Assembly: GCA_963749115.1 (NCBI GenBank)
Contig: CAVVLP010000001.1
Span: 62,001 to 126,000 of the forward strand
DNA length: 64,000 bases
From: SZUA-36 sp963749115
GTDB taxonomy: Bacteria; Pseudomonadota; Gammaproteobacteria; Xanthomonadales; SZUA-36
Direction of reading: 5' to 3'
Positions 31,440 to 39,971 of the stretch are shown piece after piece. How positions within the stretch are numbered: the first letter of the stretch is position 1; every line of letters begins with the position of its first letter. The notes below the pieces were generated by a model. That model did not search any database. It was given only the letters and a program-made list of their open reading frames with translations, and was not told where the DNA came from. The translations under genes were made by a program, and so were the position numbers.

Positions 31440-32522
31440 TCAATCGAAATATCGCTCAAGTGTACCTTTTCGACGGGTATCCAGCGTCACGCAATGGTAG
31501 CCGCCACCCAACATTTTTGAATGTCGCAATTTCAAAGGGATCACATCAAGACCGTGTTTTTCGAGAAGATTGATCAACGCTGTCTGATCCCGATCGACCA
31601 CCACCAGGTTCGGATTGATACTGAACAGGTTCATATCAATCCACTTGCTGCCGATGCTCTTGGAAAGATAGTCAGCATCGAACCCGCCTGTATTCTCCAT
31701 CGGTGGGCTGTAAATGACCTCCCACTGCTTTAGAATTCCCGGCAGGGTATCGTCGTTGATGCGGGCTGGACTGCAGAGTACCAGTCCCGGGCGCAATGCC
31801 ACGAATGTTGAATCAATGTGGCTGCCATAGTAGACATCCTTGAGAAAGTGAACCCGGAATTCATCACCCAGCATGGTCTGTAACCATTGCCCACCCAGTT
31901 CGTTACCCGTTGCGCTGACCAGGTAGATTAAATCCCGGCCAAGCCGCAGGACATTCGCAGCGTCGAAAGCCGGTTCATCGTTACGTGGCGTTGGTTTTTT
32001 CAGATCAACATCAAACAGGGAGTCCAACAGCATCGGTTTGGGAGCGCTGTACCATTTCGCACCCGACTTCAAATAGTCCATCAACAACGAACGATAGCTG
32101 AAGGTTTCCTGGTAACGGCTACGGATGACGTTGGGTGTTTCGATGATAGTGTCACCGATGACCAGCATGACATCACGGGGGCAATAATTGTAGTAGCCCT
32201 CAGACTCCCAATGAATGGTAGAGAACTTGTCCTCGTGTGGCCATGTATCCGGACGTTTGACCGTGACACCCTGCGCTTGAAGAACTTCAACGAATGCATT
32301 CAGATCCTCTTCCGTCTCTTCAATGATTTGTTGGGGAAATGGACCCTGCGGTATGTCCGCCAGTGAACGGTCCGGGAACTCTGCCAATCGGGTGCTTAAA
32401 TCAGCCGTGGGGAACCGCGCCCTTAGCGGATTGCCAACAATAACCTCCTCCAATTGATCCCACTCGTTACAACTCCACACCACGGACATAAATTGATTTT
32501 TTCCATTGAAGACAGCACACAT
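31440..32522 (-). CDS. Amidinotransferase (arginine:glycine-amidinotransferase family)
   Basis: 360 residues; MSVVWSCNEWDQL at an internal Met, about residue 12, is a plausible true start. The five-bladed amidinotransferase fold is marked by WDQLEEVIVGNP, EDKFS, the catalytic His in GSHIDSTF and the catalytic Cys in GGGYHCVTLDTRRKGTLE. The family moves an amidino group from arginine to an amine, as in glycine amidinotransferase and the toxin enzymes CyrA/SxtG. It lies just upstream of the Pls-type NRPS gene on the same strand, so a guanidinylated precursor or product is the natural inference. Confidence 0.88.
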   Translation of the reverse strand: MCAVFNGKNQFMSVVWSCNEWDQLEEVIVGNPLRARFPTADLSTRLAEFPDRSLADIPQGPFPQQIIEETEEDLNAFVEVLQAQGVTVKRPDTWPHEDKFSTIHWESEGYYNYCPRDVMLVIGDTIIETPNVIRSRYQETFSYRSLLMDYLKSGAKWYSAPKPMLLDSLFDVDLKKPTPRNDEPAFDAANVLRLGRDLIYLVSATGNELGGQWLQTMLGDEFRVHFLKDVYYGSHIDSTFVALRPGLVLCSPARINDDTLPGILKQWEVIYSPPMENTGGFDADYLSKSIGSKWIDMNLFSINPNLVVVDRDQTALINLLEKHGLDVIPLKLRHSKMLGGGYHCVTLDTRRKGTLERYFD

Positions 32523-32772
32523 TATGTTGGAAACGCGCTCACAATGGGAGTCTAATTTTAAACGGCACGCGTCCGACGAGGATGTCGAAATGTCGCTCGG
32601 ATTTCATGGCAATGGCCTTTTATACTTCTTATACTACCTGCCGTATCGACGGGCTCAAAGCCGTTCGCATGGAAGCCTGGGTTAGTGCTCCTTCACCGCG
32701 CACTGCGCCTTGCTGCAGAAACCCACGGGAGCGCTGAACTCACAATGGTCACATCGAAGGAGCAATAGCAGT

Positions 32773-33447
32773 ATGCCGGTAAAAAAACTAGCACTGGCCC
32801 TGTTTATTGCCACCATTATCATCCTCTATTTTGTCGGTGGTGGTGAAAAGTACTTCAGTATCGACCTGTATCAGGATCTATTTGAAAGATCACCTGTTTC
32901 AACCGCTGCTATTTTCTTTACGGTTTTTCTTGTTGCGACCAGTTGCTCGCTGCCCGTTACCGCTGTTCTAACGCTGGCCGGTGGTATCGTCTTCGGCACG
33001 TTGATCGGCTTTTCGCTGTCACTTGCTGCCACCACGCTGGGCGGAACGGTTGCGCTTTACAGCACACGCTACCTTTTCTATGACCTGGTCAAAAGAAGGT
33101 TTACCGGTCAGGTCGAGATAGTTAACAAGGGTATCGAAAAAGAAGGTGCCTTTTATCTGTTTGGCCTGAGAATGATACCGGTTATCCCATTCGGTTTACT
33201 GAACCTGATCATGGGTCTGACTTCGATGCGGGTACCCATATTCATGCTTGCAACATTCCTCGGCATGATGCCGGTATTGTTGATACTCACTTATACCGGC
33301 GACGAACTGGGTGATATAGAAAGTTTTAGCTTCGCCGAGGTGTTCACACCCGATCTGATTCTGGCTTTGTGCCTGCTCGCTTCATTTCCATTGATAGCTA
33401 GATTGCTGCTCAAACTCGTACAGCGTTATGTCAAAAATCGTGAGTGA
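32773..33447 (+). CDS. TVP38/TMEM64 (VTT-domain) membrane protein
   Basis: 224 residues from ATG 32773, which follows AAGGAG; an upstream start at 32710 adds no features. Six or so helices with the VTT signature: AGGIVFGTLIGF, LGGTVALYSTRYLF, and GLRMIPVIPFGLLNLIMGLT. These inner-membrane proteins are related to lipid scramblase-like DedA/VTT transporters. It is divergent from the amidinotransferase across a 250-base spacer and converges with the HPt gene. Confidence 0.85.
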   Translation: MPVKKLALALFIATIIILYFVGGGEKYFSIDLYQDLFERSPVSTAAIFFTVFLVATSCSLPVTAVLTLAGGIVFGTLIGFSLSLAATTLGGTVALYSTRYLFYDLVKRRFTGQVEIVNKGIEKEGAFYLFGLRMIPVIPFGLLNLIMGLTSMRVPIFMLATFLGMMPVLLILTYTGDELGDIESFSFAEVFTPDLILALCLLASFPLIARLLLKLVQRYVKNRE

Positions 33448-33482
33448 TTTGAATGGCGATAATGTTCTGCCTGGTCAGACCG

Positions 33483-33821
33483 CTATTCTCTTGATAGAGA
33501 ACTCAGCTTTTTCAACTCCTCAATCAGTTCTGCCGCGTAGGTTGCGGCGAGCTGAAAATTCCCGTTTTTTGCGGCTTGTTCCAAAACCCTTGAGCGGGCG
33601 GACAGCCCTGACGCGTCCAGGATATCCGTTGCCCCTCTGAATCGGTGGGCAACATTGCGGAGTTTGACTGTATCACCTCGATCGACCGCCTGTTGTAAGT
33701 CTCCGATGACTTCTGGTACCTGTTGCAGAAACTCATCAATCACGCTATCCAGAAAGCCATCGTCGCGGATAGCTTGTGTCTGTATTTCATCGTGATCTGA
33801 AAGCAGATTCTGTATTTGCAT
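33483..33821 (-). CDS. HPt phosphotransfer domain protein
   Basis: 112 residues. An all-helical HPt domain with the phospho-accepting His in AHRFRGATDILDA (residue about 58). It overlaps the upstream receiver-protein gene by 35 bases, so the two are translated as a pair. An unattached HPt passes phosphate between a hybrid kinase and a receiver; the kinase is not in the window. Confidence 0.82.
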   Translation of the reverse strand: MQIQNLLSDHDEIQTQAIRDDGFLDSVIDEFLQQVPEVIGDLQQAVDRGDTVKLRNVAHRFRGATDILDASGLSARSRVLEQAAKNGNFQLAATYAAELIEELKKLSSLSRE

Positions 33822-34236
33822 TTCCGGCCAGGAACTGTTGTATCACCGGGATCAGTGTCTGCAAATTGAACGGTTTGTTAATCACGCTTTGCATTCCGGC
33901 GTCAAGGCAACGTTGTTGGTCCACTACATCCTTCAAGCCTGTCATCGCAATAACAGGGATCTCTGGATTAATCCGCGTGGAATCGGCACTTCGGACCGCG
34001 CGGGTGGCGTCAAAACCATTCATCCGGGGCATCAGACAATCCATCAGGATCAGGTCGTAATGCCTTGACTCCAGCGCCTTGATTACCTCCAGACCGTCGA
34101 CTACCAGGTCCATCGTGTAACCGGCTTCATTGAGCATCTTTTTCACCACCATCTGGGAGACTATGTCATCTTCGGCGACAAGGATATGACCCAAGGCTGG
34201 CTTCGGATTATCAGGGGGGTGTTTTACGGAATTCAT
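33787..34236 (-). CDS. Single-domain response regulator (CheY-like)
   Basis: 149 residues; a receiver domain with the acidic pocket AEDD, phospho-Asp in LILMDCLMP, the Thr in VIAMTGLKD and Lys in VINKPF. No output domain follows. With the overlapping HPt gene it forms a phosphorelay module, divergent from a NarL-type regulator 170 bases away that may be part of the same pathway. Confidence 0.88.
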   Translation of the reverse strand: MNSVKHPPDNPKPALGHILVAEDDIVSQMVVKKMLNEAGYTMDLVVDGLEVIKALESRHYDLILMDCLMPRMNGFDATRAVRSADSTRINPEIPVIAMTGLKDVVDQQRCLDAGMQSVINKPFNLQTLIPVIQQFLAGNANTESAFRSR

Positions 34237-34404
34237 ACTGGTCTTTTTACTGTGTACCGGATACCTGAAACAGGACTATAGACGCTGAATCAGTTAATTG
34301 ACAGGTTTTGGCTCAATCCCGCATTTGAGGTATTAGTAGTGCAGTCACTGTCTCAAGATGGCATAGTATAGCGAGTGCCGGGCGACAATAGGGAAATTAT
34401 AGCA

Positions 34405-35038
34405 ATGCGTGCACGCATCTTTTTAGCTGATGATCACACACTACTTTTGGACGCGTTAAGTAATCTGCTTGAGCCGAAATACGAGGTGGTAGGCACGGCG
34501 ACGGATGGCCGAAAAATGTTGAAAATGGTATCAAAACTGGCGCCCGACCTGGTCTTGATGGATATCGCCATGCCCAACTTGAATGGTTTCGATGCAGGTG
34601 AGAAGCTCAAAAAGATTCTACCTGACGTCAAGCTTGTATTTTTGACCGTAAATGAAGATCCGGACATGGTCACCGAGGCTTTCCGAATCGGCGCAGATGG
34701 TTATCTGCTCAAAAGTTCAGCAGCATCCGAACTGTTTGAGGCCATTGAGCTTGTCCTGAACTCGAAAAATTATGTGTCAGCCAAACTCGCTAAAAGCAGG
34801 GCCGACTACATTAATCAACAATCCCGGCGTTCAAAAAGTACATGGAGATCTTTCTCTGCGCCAACGAGAGGTTCTGCAATTACTTGCGGAAGGCCATACC
34901 ATGAAGAAGGTCGCCGCCATCCTGAATATCACACCACGGACAGTCGCTTTCCATAAGTACCAGATAATGGAAACCCTTGATGTCGAGACCAATTCAGAAC
35001 TGATTCAATACGCAGTCAAGCACGGAATAGTAACCTGA
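34405..35038 (+). CDS. NarL/FixJ-type response regulator (frameshifted)
   Basis: About 210 residues from ATG 34405 (an in-frame GTG lies at 34375). Receiver domain with FLADDH, LVLMDIAMP, FLTVNED and YLLKSSA, then after an extra A in the AAAA run at 34792-34795 a LuxR helix-turn-helix: LSLRQREVLQLLAEGHTMKKVAAILNITPRTVAFHK. With that base removed the linker runs AKAGPTTLINN. A DNA-binding regulator, its kinase unknown. Confidence 0.88.
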
Positions 35039-35073
35039 AATCAGCCTGGTTCCGGTTCGTAACAACCCCGCCC

Positions 35074-35358
35074 TCATGCGCCGTTCGGTGGCGTCAGGCT
35101 GGGCTCTCTTTTGAGTTCGACATCAATGTTCAGGTATTTCACAACCAGGACCACCGTATTGGGGGATTCCATGGCCTTGCGCATGCAATGGTTGATGGCG
35201 CCTGTCACTGCCTCAAACTCACCACGCAACTGGGTGCCAAGCTGGTTGGTGACAATCTCAATACCATCCTGAATCTGCAATTCCTTGATAAATTCAATGA
35301 TGTTGGGAATCGGCCCGTCTTTTAGCGGGTAGAGGCTCAAGTCTGCGACGATTTTCAT
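35074..35358 (-). CDS. YkoF-related thiamine-binding-like protein
   Basis: 94 residues from ATG 35358; a longer frame to 35544 adds a Cys-rich stretch without domain support. The pattern DLSLYPLKDGPIPNIIEFIKEL, GIEIVTNQLGTQLRGEFEAVTGAI matches the ferredoxin-like YkoF/MTH1187 fold, some members of which bind thiamine or its pyrimidine. Divergent from metZ. Its ligand is not certain. Confidence 0.65.
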   Translation of the reverse strand: MKIVADLSLYPLKDGPIPNIIEFIKELQIQDGIEIVTNQLGTQLRGEFEAVTGAINHCMRKAMESPNTVVLVVKYLNIDVELKREPSLTPPNGA

Positions 35359-35463
35359 TAACCCGTATTCCTTGCGTTCATGTAAATGCTTAATGCATAT
35401 TGTAGGTTCGCAGCGCTTTATTGGACAGCTAAACCCGCTACTCGACAAATGGATGCTCACCAC

Positions 35464-36657
35464 ATGCCGGATTTTGAAGACGACTACAAATTTGACACCC
35501 TGGCAGTCAGGGCCGGACAGGTACGCACGGCTGAAGGTGAACATTGCGAACCTGTTTTTACGACCTCAAGTTATGTATTTGCCTCTGCAGCAGAGGCCGC
35601 CGCCCGTTTTTCTGATGAACAACCGGGCAATATCTATTCACGTTTTACCAATCCGACGGTAAGAACCTTCGAACAACGCCTGGCCGCCATGGAAGGGGCT
35701 GAGTCCTGCGTGGCCACGGCTTCCGGCATGTCAGCGATATTGTCGACCTGTCTTGCGCTGCTGAAAAGCGGAGACCATATTGTTTCATCACGTAGTATTT
35801 TTGGTTCAACAACCATGCTGTTCACCAACTTCCTGGCAAAACTGGGTATTGAAACCACCTTTGTCAATTTAACCGATATCGATGACTGGGCTGGTGCGAT
35901 TCGTCCTGAAACCCGATTGATGTTCATGGAAACCCCATCCAACCCACTGACCGAGCTGGCGGATATCAAGCAGTTGGCAGAACTCGCTCATCACAACGAT
36001 ATCCTGCTGGTCGTGGACAACTGCTTTTGTACCCCTGCCCTGCAACAACCCATCGGACTCGGTGCAGATATCGTGATCCATTCGGCCACCAAGTTTCTTG
36101 ATGGTCAGGGTCGTTGCGTAGGCGGTGCGGTGGTCGGCCCGAAAGAACTTGTCGGAGAAAAAGTATTTGGCTTTCTCAGAACGGCGGGCCCGGCCATGAG
36201 CCCGTTCAACGCCTGGGTGTTTTTGAAAGGTCTTGAAACATTGAGCCTGCGGATGAAAGCGCATAGCGCAAACGCGCTGGCACTGGCCCAATGGCTTGAA
36301 CAACAGGCCGTGGTGAAACGTGTTTTCTATCCCGGGCTTGAAAGCCATGGCCAACATCAATTGGCACGCCGGCAGCAGTCGGGCTACGGGGGCTTATTGT
36401 CGTTTGAGCTCGAGGGCGGCAAACAGGCAGGTTGGAAGTTGATTGATGCCACCCGTTTAATTTCAATCACCGCCAATCTCGGCGATACCAAATCCACCAT
36501 TACTCACCCGGCCAGCACCACCCACAACCGGCTAACGGTCCAGCAACGTGAGGAATCCGGTATTGTTGATGGATTGATACGGATAGCTGTCGGACTCGAA
36601 GACATCGAGGATCTGAAAAATGATCTGGCCAGGGGGATGGCCGGGGGTATGGCCTGA
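35464..36657 (+). CDS. metZ: MetZ, O-succinylhomoserine sulfhydrylase
   Basis: 397 residues from ATG 35464 (GGATG upstream; ATG 35449 and 35386 are alternatives). A Cys/Met-metabolism PLP enzyme: the PLP Lys in HSATKFLDGQGR, SGMSAILST, NPLTELADI and the substrate-phosphate residues in YSRFTNPT. It makes homocysteine from O-succinylhomoserine and sulfide. MetZ rather than MetB/MetC is suggested by the LDGQGRCVGG motif and LGDTKSTITHPASTTH. Single gene, no frameshift. Confidence 0.9.
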   Translation: MPDFEDDYKFDTLAVRAGQVRTAEGEHCEPVFTTSSYVFASAAEAAARFSDEQPGNIYSRFTNPTVRTFEQRLAAMEGAESCVATASGMSAILSTCLALLKSGDHIVSSRSIFGSTTMLFTNFLAKLGIETTFVNLTDIDDWAGAIRPETRLMFMETPSNPLTELADIKQLAELAHHNDILLVVDNCFCTPALQQPIGLGADIVIHSATKFLDGQGRCVGGAVVGPKELVGEKVFGFLRTAGPAMSPFNAWVFLKGLETLSLRMKAHSANALALAQWLEQQAVVKRVFYPGLESHGQHQLARRQQSGYGGLLSFELEGGKQAGWKLIDATRLISITANLGDTKSTITHPASTTHNRLTVQQREESGIVDGLIRIAVGLEDIEDLKNDLARGMAGGMA

Positions 36658-36744
36658 CTATCTATACCAGCAGCCGCGCCAGCCCGACACCGTAATGCAC
36701 CGCCCACAATGCAAAATCCCGATCCGGGGATATCAGTGGAAAGG

Positions 36745-38259
36745 TCACTCCACAGGCGCACGCTCAAACGTCTGACCGATGGCATTGACCGATGTAATGT
36801 TGCCCTCCGGGTCGATATTAAAAGTGGCAAACTCGTGCATGTCCCAGGTTTCGTGCTCCACAAGGAAAGTATCAAGATGCCAATGGCTCATCTCGAAGTC
36901 GATCAACGTGGTCTTGAGTGTCATATCAGAACCGGAAGCGACTATCTGGATATCACCAAAAGAGGAATTACCATAGGTTCCTGCATAGGCAGCCAATGGC
37001 AAACCTGGTTTTGTATTCTTGAGCCGTTTTTTCTGCGTTTCTTCCCAGTTTTTCTTACCCTCATCTGCATTCGTTGCATACAGATCAAAAACCTCCTGGT
37101 TCCAGTCGCGACGTTTGTCACCCTGGGTGTTATCCATCACATCCCACATCAGGGCATGACGCATCTCGGCATGGTCCCGGTTACCAAGCACGATCACGGC
37201 CTTATCATTTGCCCGATCCAATCCGATAATCGCAATTAACCCGGACAAACTACCTGTATGAAAATCGATCTTCCGGCCCTGAAAATCCTGTTGAAACCAG
37301 GCCAGGCCATAACTACGCCAGTTGGGCTTTGTGAGTTCAATCGTCGGGTAGAAATCAGCGGGACTGGCAAGCTGCTGTGGTTCAAACATCTGTTGCATAC
37401 CCGTCTCTGAAATCAAGCGCTCACCATTGCTGGTGACACCATCCCGCAACAGGAACTGTGCCCATAGACTCATATCGTGGATGGAAGACCATACCGAACC
37501 GGCGGCATCGGCAAAATCGGCAGGAAAGTCCCAATCGGCGAGAACGAGACGGTCTTCATGATACTGGTAAGGCATAACATGGCTTTGCCCGTCACCGGTC
37601 TGTGCACGTTCACCATAGGTTTCCTGCATACCAATGGGGTGCCACAAGCGCTCTGTCAGATAGTCATGCCAGCGCTGGCCACTGAGTCGTTCGATCAGCA
37701 GACCGGCAATTTCGAACATGGTGTTCTGATAGATCAGGCGGGTACGGACCGGTGCCTGGTTTGGAACGTTACGCAATCGTGAAATTTGCTCTTCCAATGG
37801 CATGTTTTGCAAAAATGACCAGTAGTCGGTTGACGGCAAACCGGTGCGATGCGCCAACAAATCCCGAACCCTTAACTGCTGGGTGAGCATCGGGTTTTCA
37901 AAGTGCAACTCGGGAATATGCTTGATGATTGGATCATCAAGTGACAGTTTTTCTTCATCGACCAGCATCAGGATACCAGCCACGACCATCGCCTTGGTGG
38001 TTGAGGCAATCGCGAACAAGGTGTGTTCATCAACCGCCTTTCCGTCTTCAATGGCTGTTTTACCAAAGCCCTTCTGAAAGAGAACTTCATCCTTCGTTAC
38101 CACGGCGACCGACATACCCGGCACGTGCCAAAGCTCCATCCCCCTTTCGGTAAACGCTGACAGATGATCGGCATCAAATGCACCAGCTATTGGTGCAATG
38201 CAGATCAACAAAGTGAGAAGGACAATACGTGGAAAGTTGAGTTTGAGTGATTTTTTCAT
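36745..38259 (-). CDS. Periplasmic serine hydrolase, class C beta-lactamase fold
   Basis: 504 residues with a signal peptide (cleavage near GAFDA). The catalytic ASTTKAM (SxxK, Ser about 88) and the YQN (YxN) motif are present, followed by a C-terminal DUF3471-like beta domain from about residue 420. The family includes D-aminopeptidases, esterases and D,D-peptidases; the exact substrate is unknown. It points away from the hemerythrin gene across 280 bases with no other gene. Confidence 0.85.
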   Translation of the reverse strand: MKKSLKLNFPRIVLLTLLICIAPIAGAFDADHLSAFTERGMELWHVPGMSVAVVTKDEVLFQKGFGKTAIEDGKAVDEHTLFAIASTTKAMVVAGILMLVDEEKLSLDDPIIKHIPELHFENPMLTQQLRVRDLLAHRTGLPSTDYWSFLQNMPLEEQISRLRNVPNQAPVRTRLIYQNTMFEIAGLLIERLSGQRWHDYLTERLWHPIGMQETYGERAQTGDGQSHVMPYQYHEDRLVLADWDFPADFADAAGSVWSSIHDMSLWAQFLLRDGVTSNGERLISETGMQQMFEPQQLASPADFYPTIELTKPNWRSYGLAWFQQDFQGRKIDFHTGSLSGLIAIIGLDRANDKAVIVLGNRDHAEMRHALMWDVMDNTQGDKRRDWNQEVFDLYATNADEGKKNWEETQKKRLKNTKPGLPLAAYAGTYGNSSFGDIQIVASGSDMTLKTTLIDFEMSHWHLDTFLVEHETWDMHEFATFNIDPEGNITSVNAIGQTFERAPVE

Positions 38260-38540
38260 AATTGATTGTGTATTATTCCTGTTGGCAGATCAATAACTCG
38301 TGATCAGTCGGGAAGCCAAGGTGATGTGGTGTTATGTTCAGGATGAACGGTATGCCGCGGGCGCAGGGATGCGCAGCAGTGCCCGTCCCAGCGCCCCCAA
38401 CCTTGCAGATAGAAGATTTCAACTGGTATATCCAGACACAATCAACAATAAGATAGCATTGAACTCATCCGTTTGATTGGAGTGAGCTATCTCGAATGTG
38501 AAACAAGTCGCCTTATACTCATTCGAGTAAGGCCAGTAAT

Positions 38541-38997
38541 TCAGTACTCTTCGAGGAGTTTAGCCAGGTTGGGCCAGTTCCCGGCCAGCAAATTCTCGGC
38601 CATCGGGTAAAGCGTGCCCTCTTCCTTGATGGTGTGCTGTTGGATCAACATCAGCAGCGTATCACCGATATCCAGGGCCTGTTCGGCGTCACCGGATTCC
38701 ATCGCTGCGTCAATCTGATCGAGAAGCCCGATCATCTGCTTGATGTTCCATCCGCATCACAGCAGTCGGGCCACCTCCGCCCATACTAGCCGCTGATTCA
38801 AGCGCCGGGAACATGACTTCTTCTTCCATGGCGATATGCCGGCGCAAACCGGCATCGAATTTCCGCCAGGCCGGACGCGCTGCATCAACATCCTGGGTGT
38901 CGAGAAGTTCTTCAACATCCACCCAGCGTGCATCACAATCGCGGTGATCCTGCTCAAAGAAAGCCGTCAAACCGGACTCAATATCGACACTTGCCAT
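38541..38997 (-). CDS. Hemerythrin-domain protein (frameshifted)
   Basis: About 151 residues from ATG 38997, which follows GGGAGAC; one extra base near 38743 splits it. The four-helix iron site is visible as EQDHRDCD, LRRHIAMEEEVMFP, MEH-KQ and IQQHTIKEEGTLYP, giving the His/Glu ligands of a di-iron hemerythrin-like domain. Small stand-alone members act in oxygen, nitric oxide or iron handling. It is transcribed away from the fatty-acid-type cluster. Confidence 0.83.
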
Positions 38998-39134
38998 GGA
39001 TGTCTCCCTTACTAATCCAAAAATCAACGATAATTGCTCTGGTAAATGTATAGCCGATGTCCTGTTTAGGCAATACAATACGCCACTTAAGGTTTAAAAT
39101 CTTACGACCTATCGCCATATACGTGTAACAGGAT

Positions 39135-39154
39135 TGTACCGTTGAAACGGTACA
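39135..39154. promoter_or_regulatory. Perfect palindrome, candidate repressor operator
   Basis: TGTACCGTT (39135-39143) is the exact reverse complement of 39146-39154, with a two-base centre. It lies 55 bases before the ACP start, in the gap shared with the divergent hemerythrin gene. Length and symmetry suit a TetR-family or similar dimeric regulator of the lipid cluster; no regulator gene is adjacent. Confidence 0.6.
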
Positions 39155-39208
39155 TGACGCCACGTTATGATGGCACCCGATAAATTAACACTTAAACAGG
39201 TAATTAAA

Positions 39209-39490
39209 ATGGCGACAACATTTGAAGCAGTAGCTGAGATCATTTCTGAAACCAGCGACATTCCACTGGAAGAAATCACACCAGAAAAAAATGCTTTCAC
39301 CGACCTTGGTATCGACAGCCTGGACTTTCTGGATATTGCTTTCGCCATCGACAAGAATTTCGGTATCAAAATTCCACTGGAAAAATGGACTGAAGAGTTA
39401 AACGAGAACAAGGCAGACGTCGATGAGTACTTTATCCTGAGCAAATTATGTGCCCGGATTGACGAACTCATTGCAGCCAAAGAAGCATAA
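39209..39490 (+). CDS. Acyl carrier protein of the KS/CLF cluster
   Basis: 93 residues from ATG 39209; the in-frame ATG at 39167 would add a tail not usual in ACPs. The phosphopantetheine site is GIDSLDFLDI (Ser about 46). Acidic and helical like AcpP, but it is longer and has a C-terminal extension, as in specialised carrier proteins. First gene of the cluster behind the palindrome; the PPTase at its end would load it. Confidence 0.88.
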   Translation: MATTFEAVAEIISETSDIPLEEITPEKNAFTDLGIDSLDFLDIAFAIDKNFGIKIPLEKWTEELNENKADVDEYFILSKLCARIDELIAAKEA

Positions 39491-39505
39491 GCAAAAAGTC
39501 ACTTC

Positions 39506-39967
39506 ATGCTACTCGAATATTTCCAGATGATCGACGTTGTCGAGGATCTTGATCCGGACAACGGTAAGATTGTCGCGCGTGCAGATGTGCCGATGGAAAG
39601 CACTGTTTTCGAGGGACACTTCCCCGGGTCGCCTTTGGTCCCGGGTGTGCTACTTATCGAAACAATGGCGCAGGCTTCCGGCTTTATGCTTCTATCCCGT
39701 ATGAAATTTGAGAAGATGCCGTTCCTGGCGAATGTGACCAGCGCCAAAATGCGGACGTTTGTTGAACCCGGAGATGTTCTTCGTGTCGAGGCGGAACTGG
39801 AACATGACGGTTCCGGGTTTGCTGCAACCAGGGCAAGCATCTCACGTGACGGCAAGAAGATCTGCGATAGTAAATTGATGTTCCGCATCATGCCGTTTCC
39901 AAACGATACCCTGAAAAACAATATGCTTGATCGGTATAGCCAAATAAGCCTTTCATCAACCGGGTGA
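39506..39967 (+). CDS. 3-hydroxyacyl-ACP dehydratase, FabZ-like
   Basis: 153 residues. The hot-dog fold motif GHFPGSPLVPGVLLIE carries the catalytic His, and the Glu follows in ETMAQASG. It removes water from 3-hydroxyacyl-ACP. The short C-terminal extension beyond the FabZ fold (about residue 140 on) is unusual. Fifteen bases after the ACP stop. Confidence 0.86.
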   Translation: MLLEYFQMIDVVEDLDPDNGKIVARADVPMESTVFEGHFPGSPLVPGVLLIETMAQASGFMLLSRMKFEKMPFLANVTSAKMRTFVEPGDVLRVEAELEHDGSGFAATRASISRDGKKICDSKLMFRIMPFPNDTLKNNMLDRYSQISLSSTG

Positions 39968-39971
39968 TAAA

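Noticed and set aside
35359..35544. Extended N-terminus for the YkoF-like protein
   Set aside because: The added residues are Cys/His-rich and overlap the divergent metZ start; the fold begins at Met 35358.
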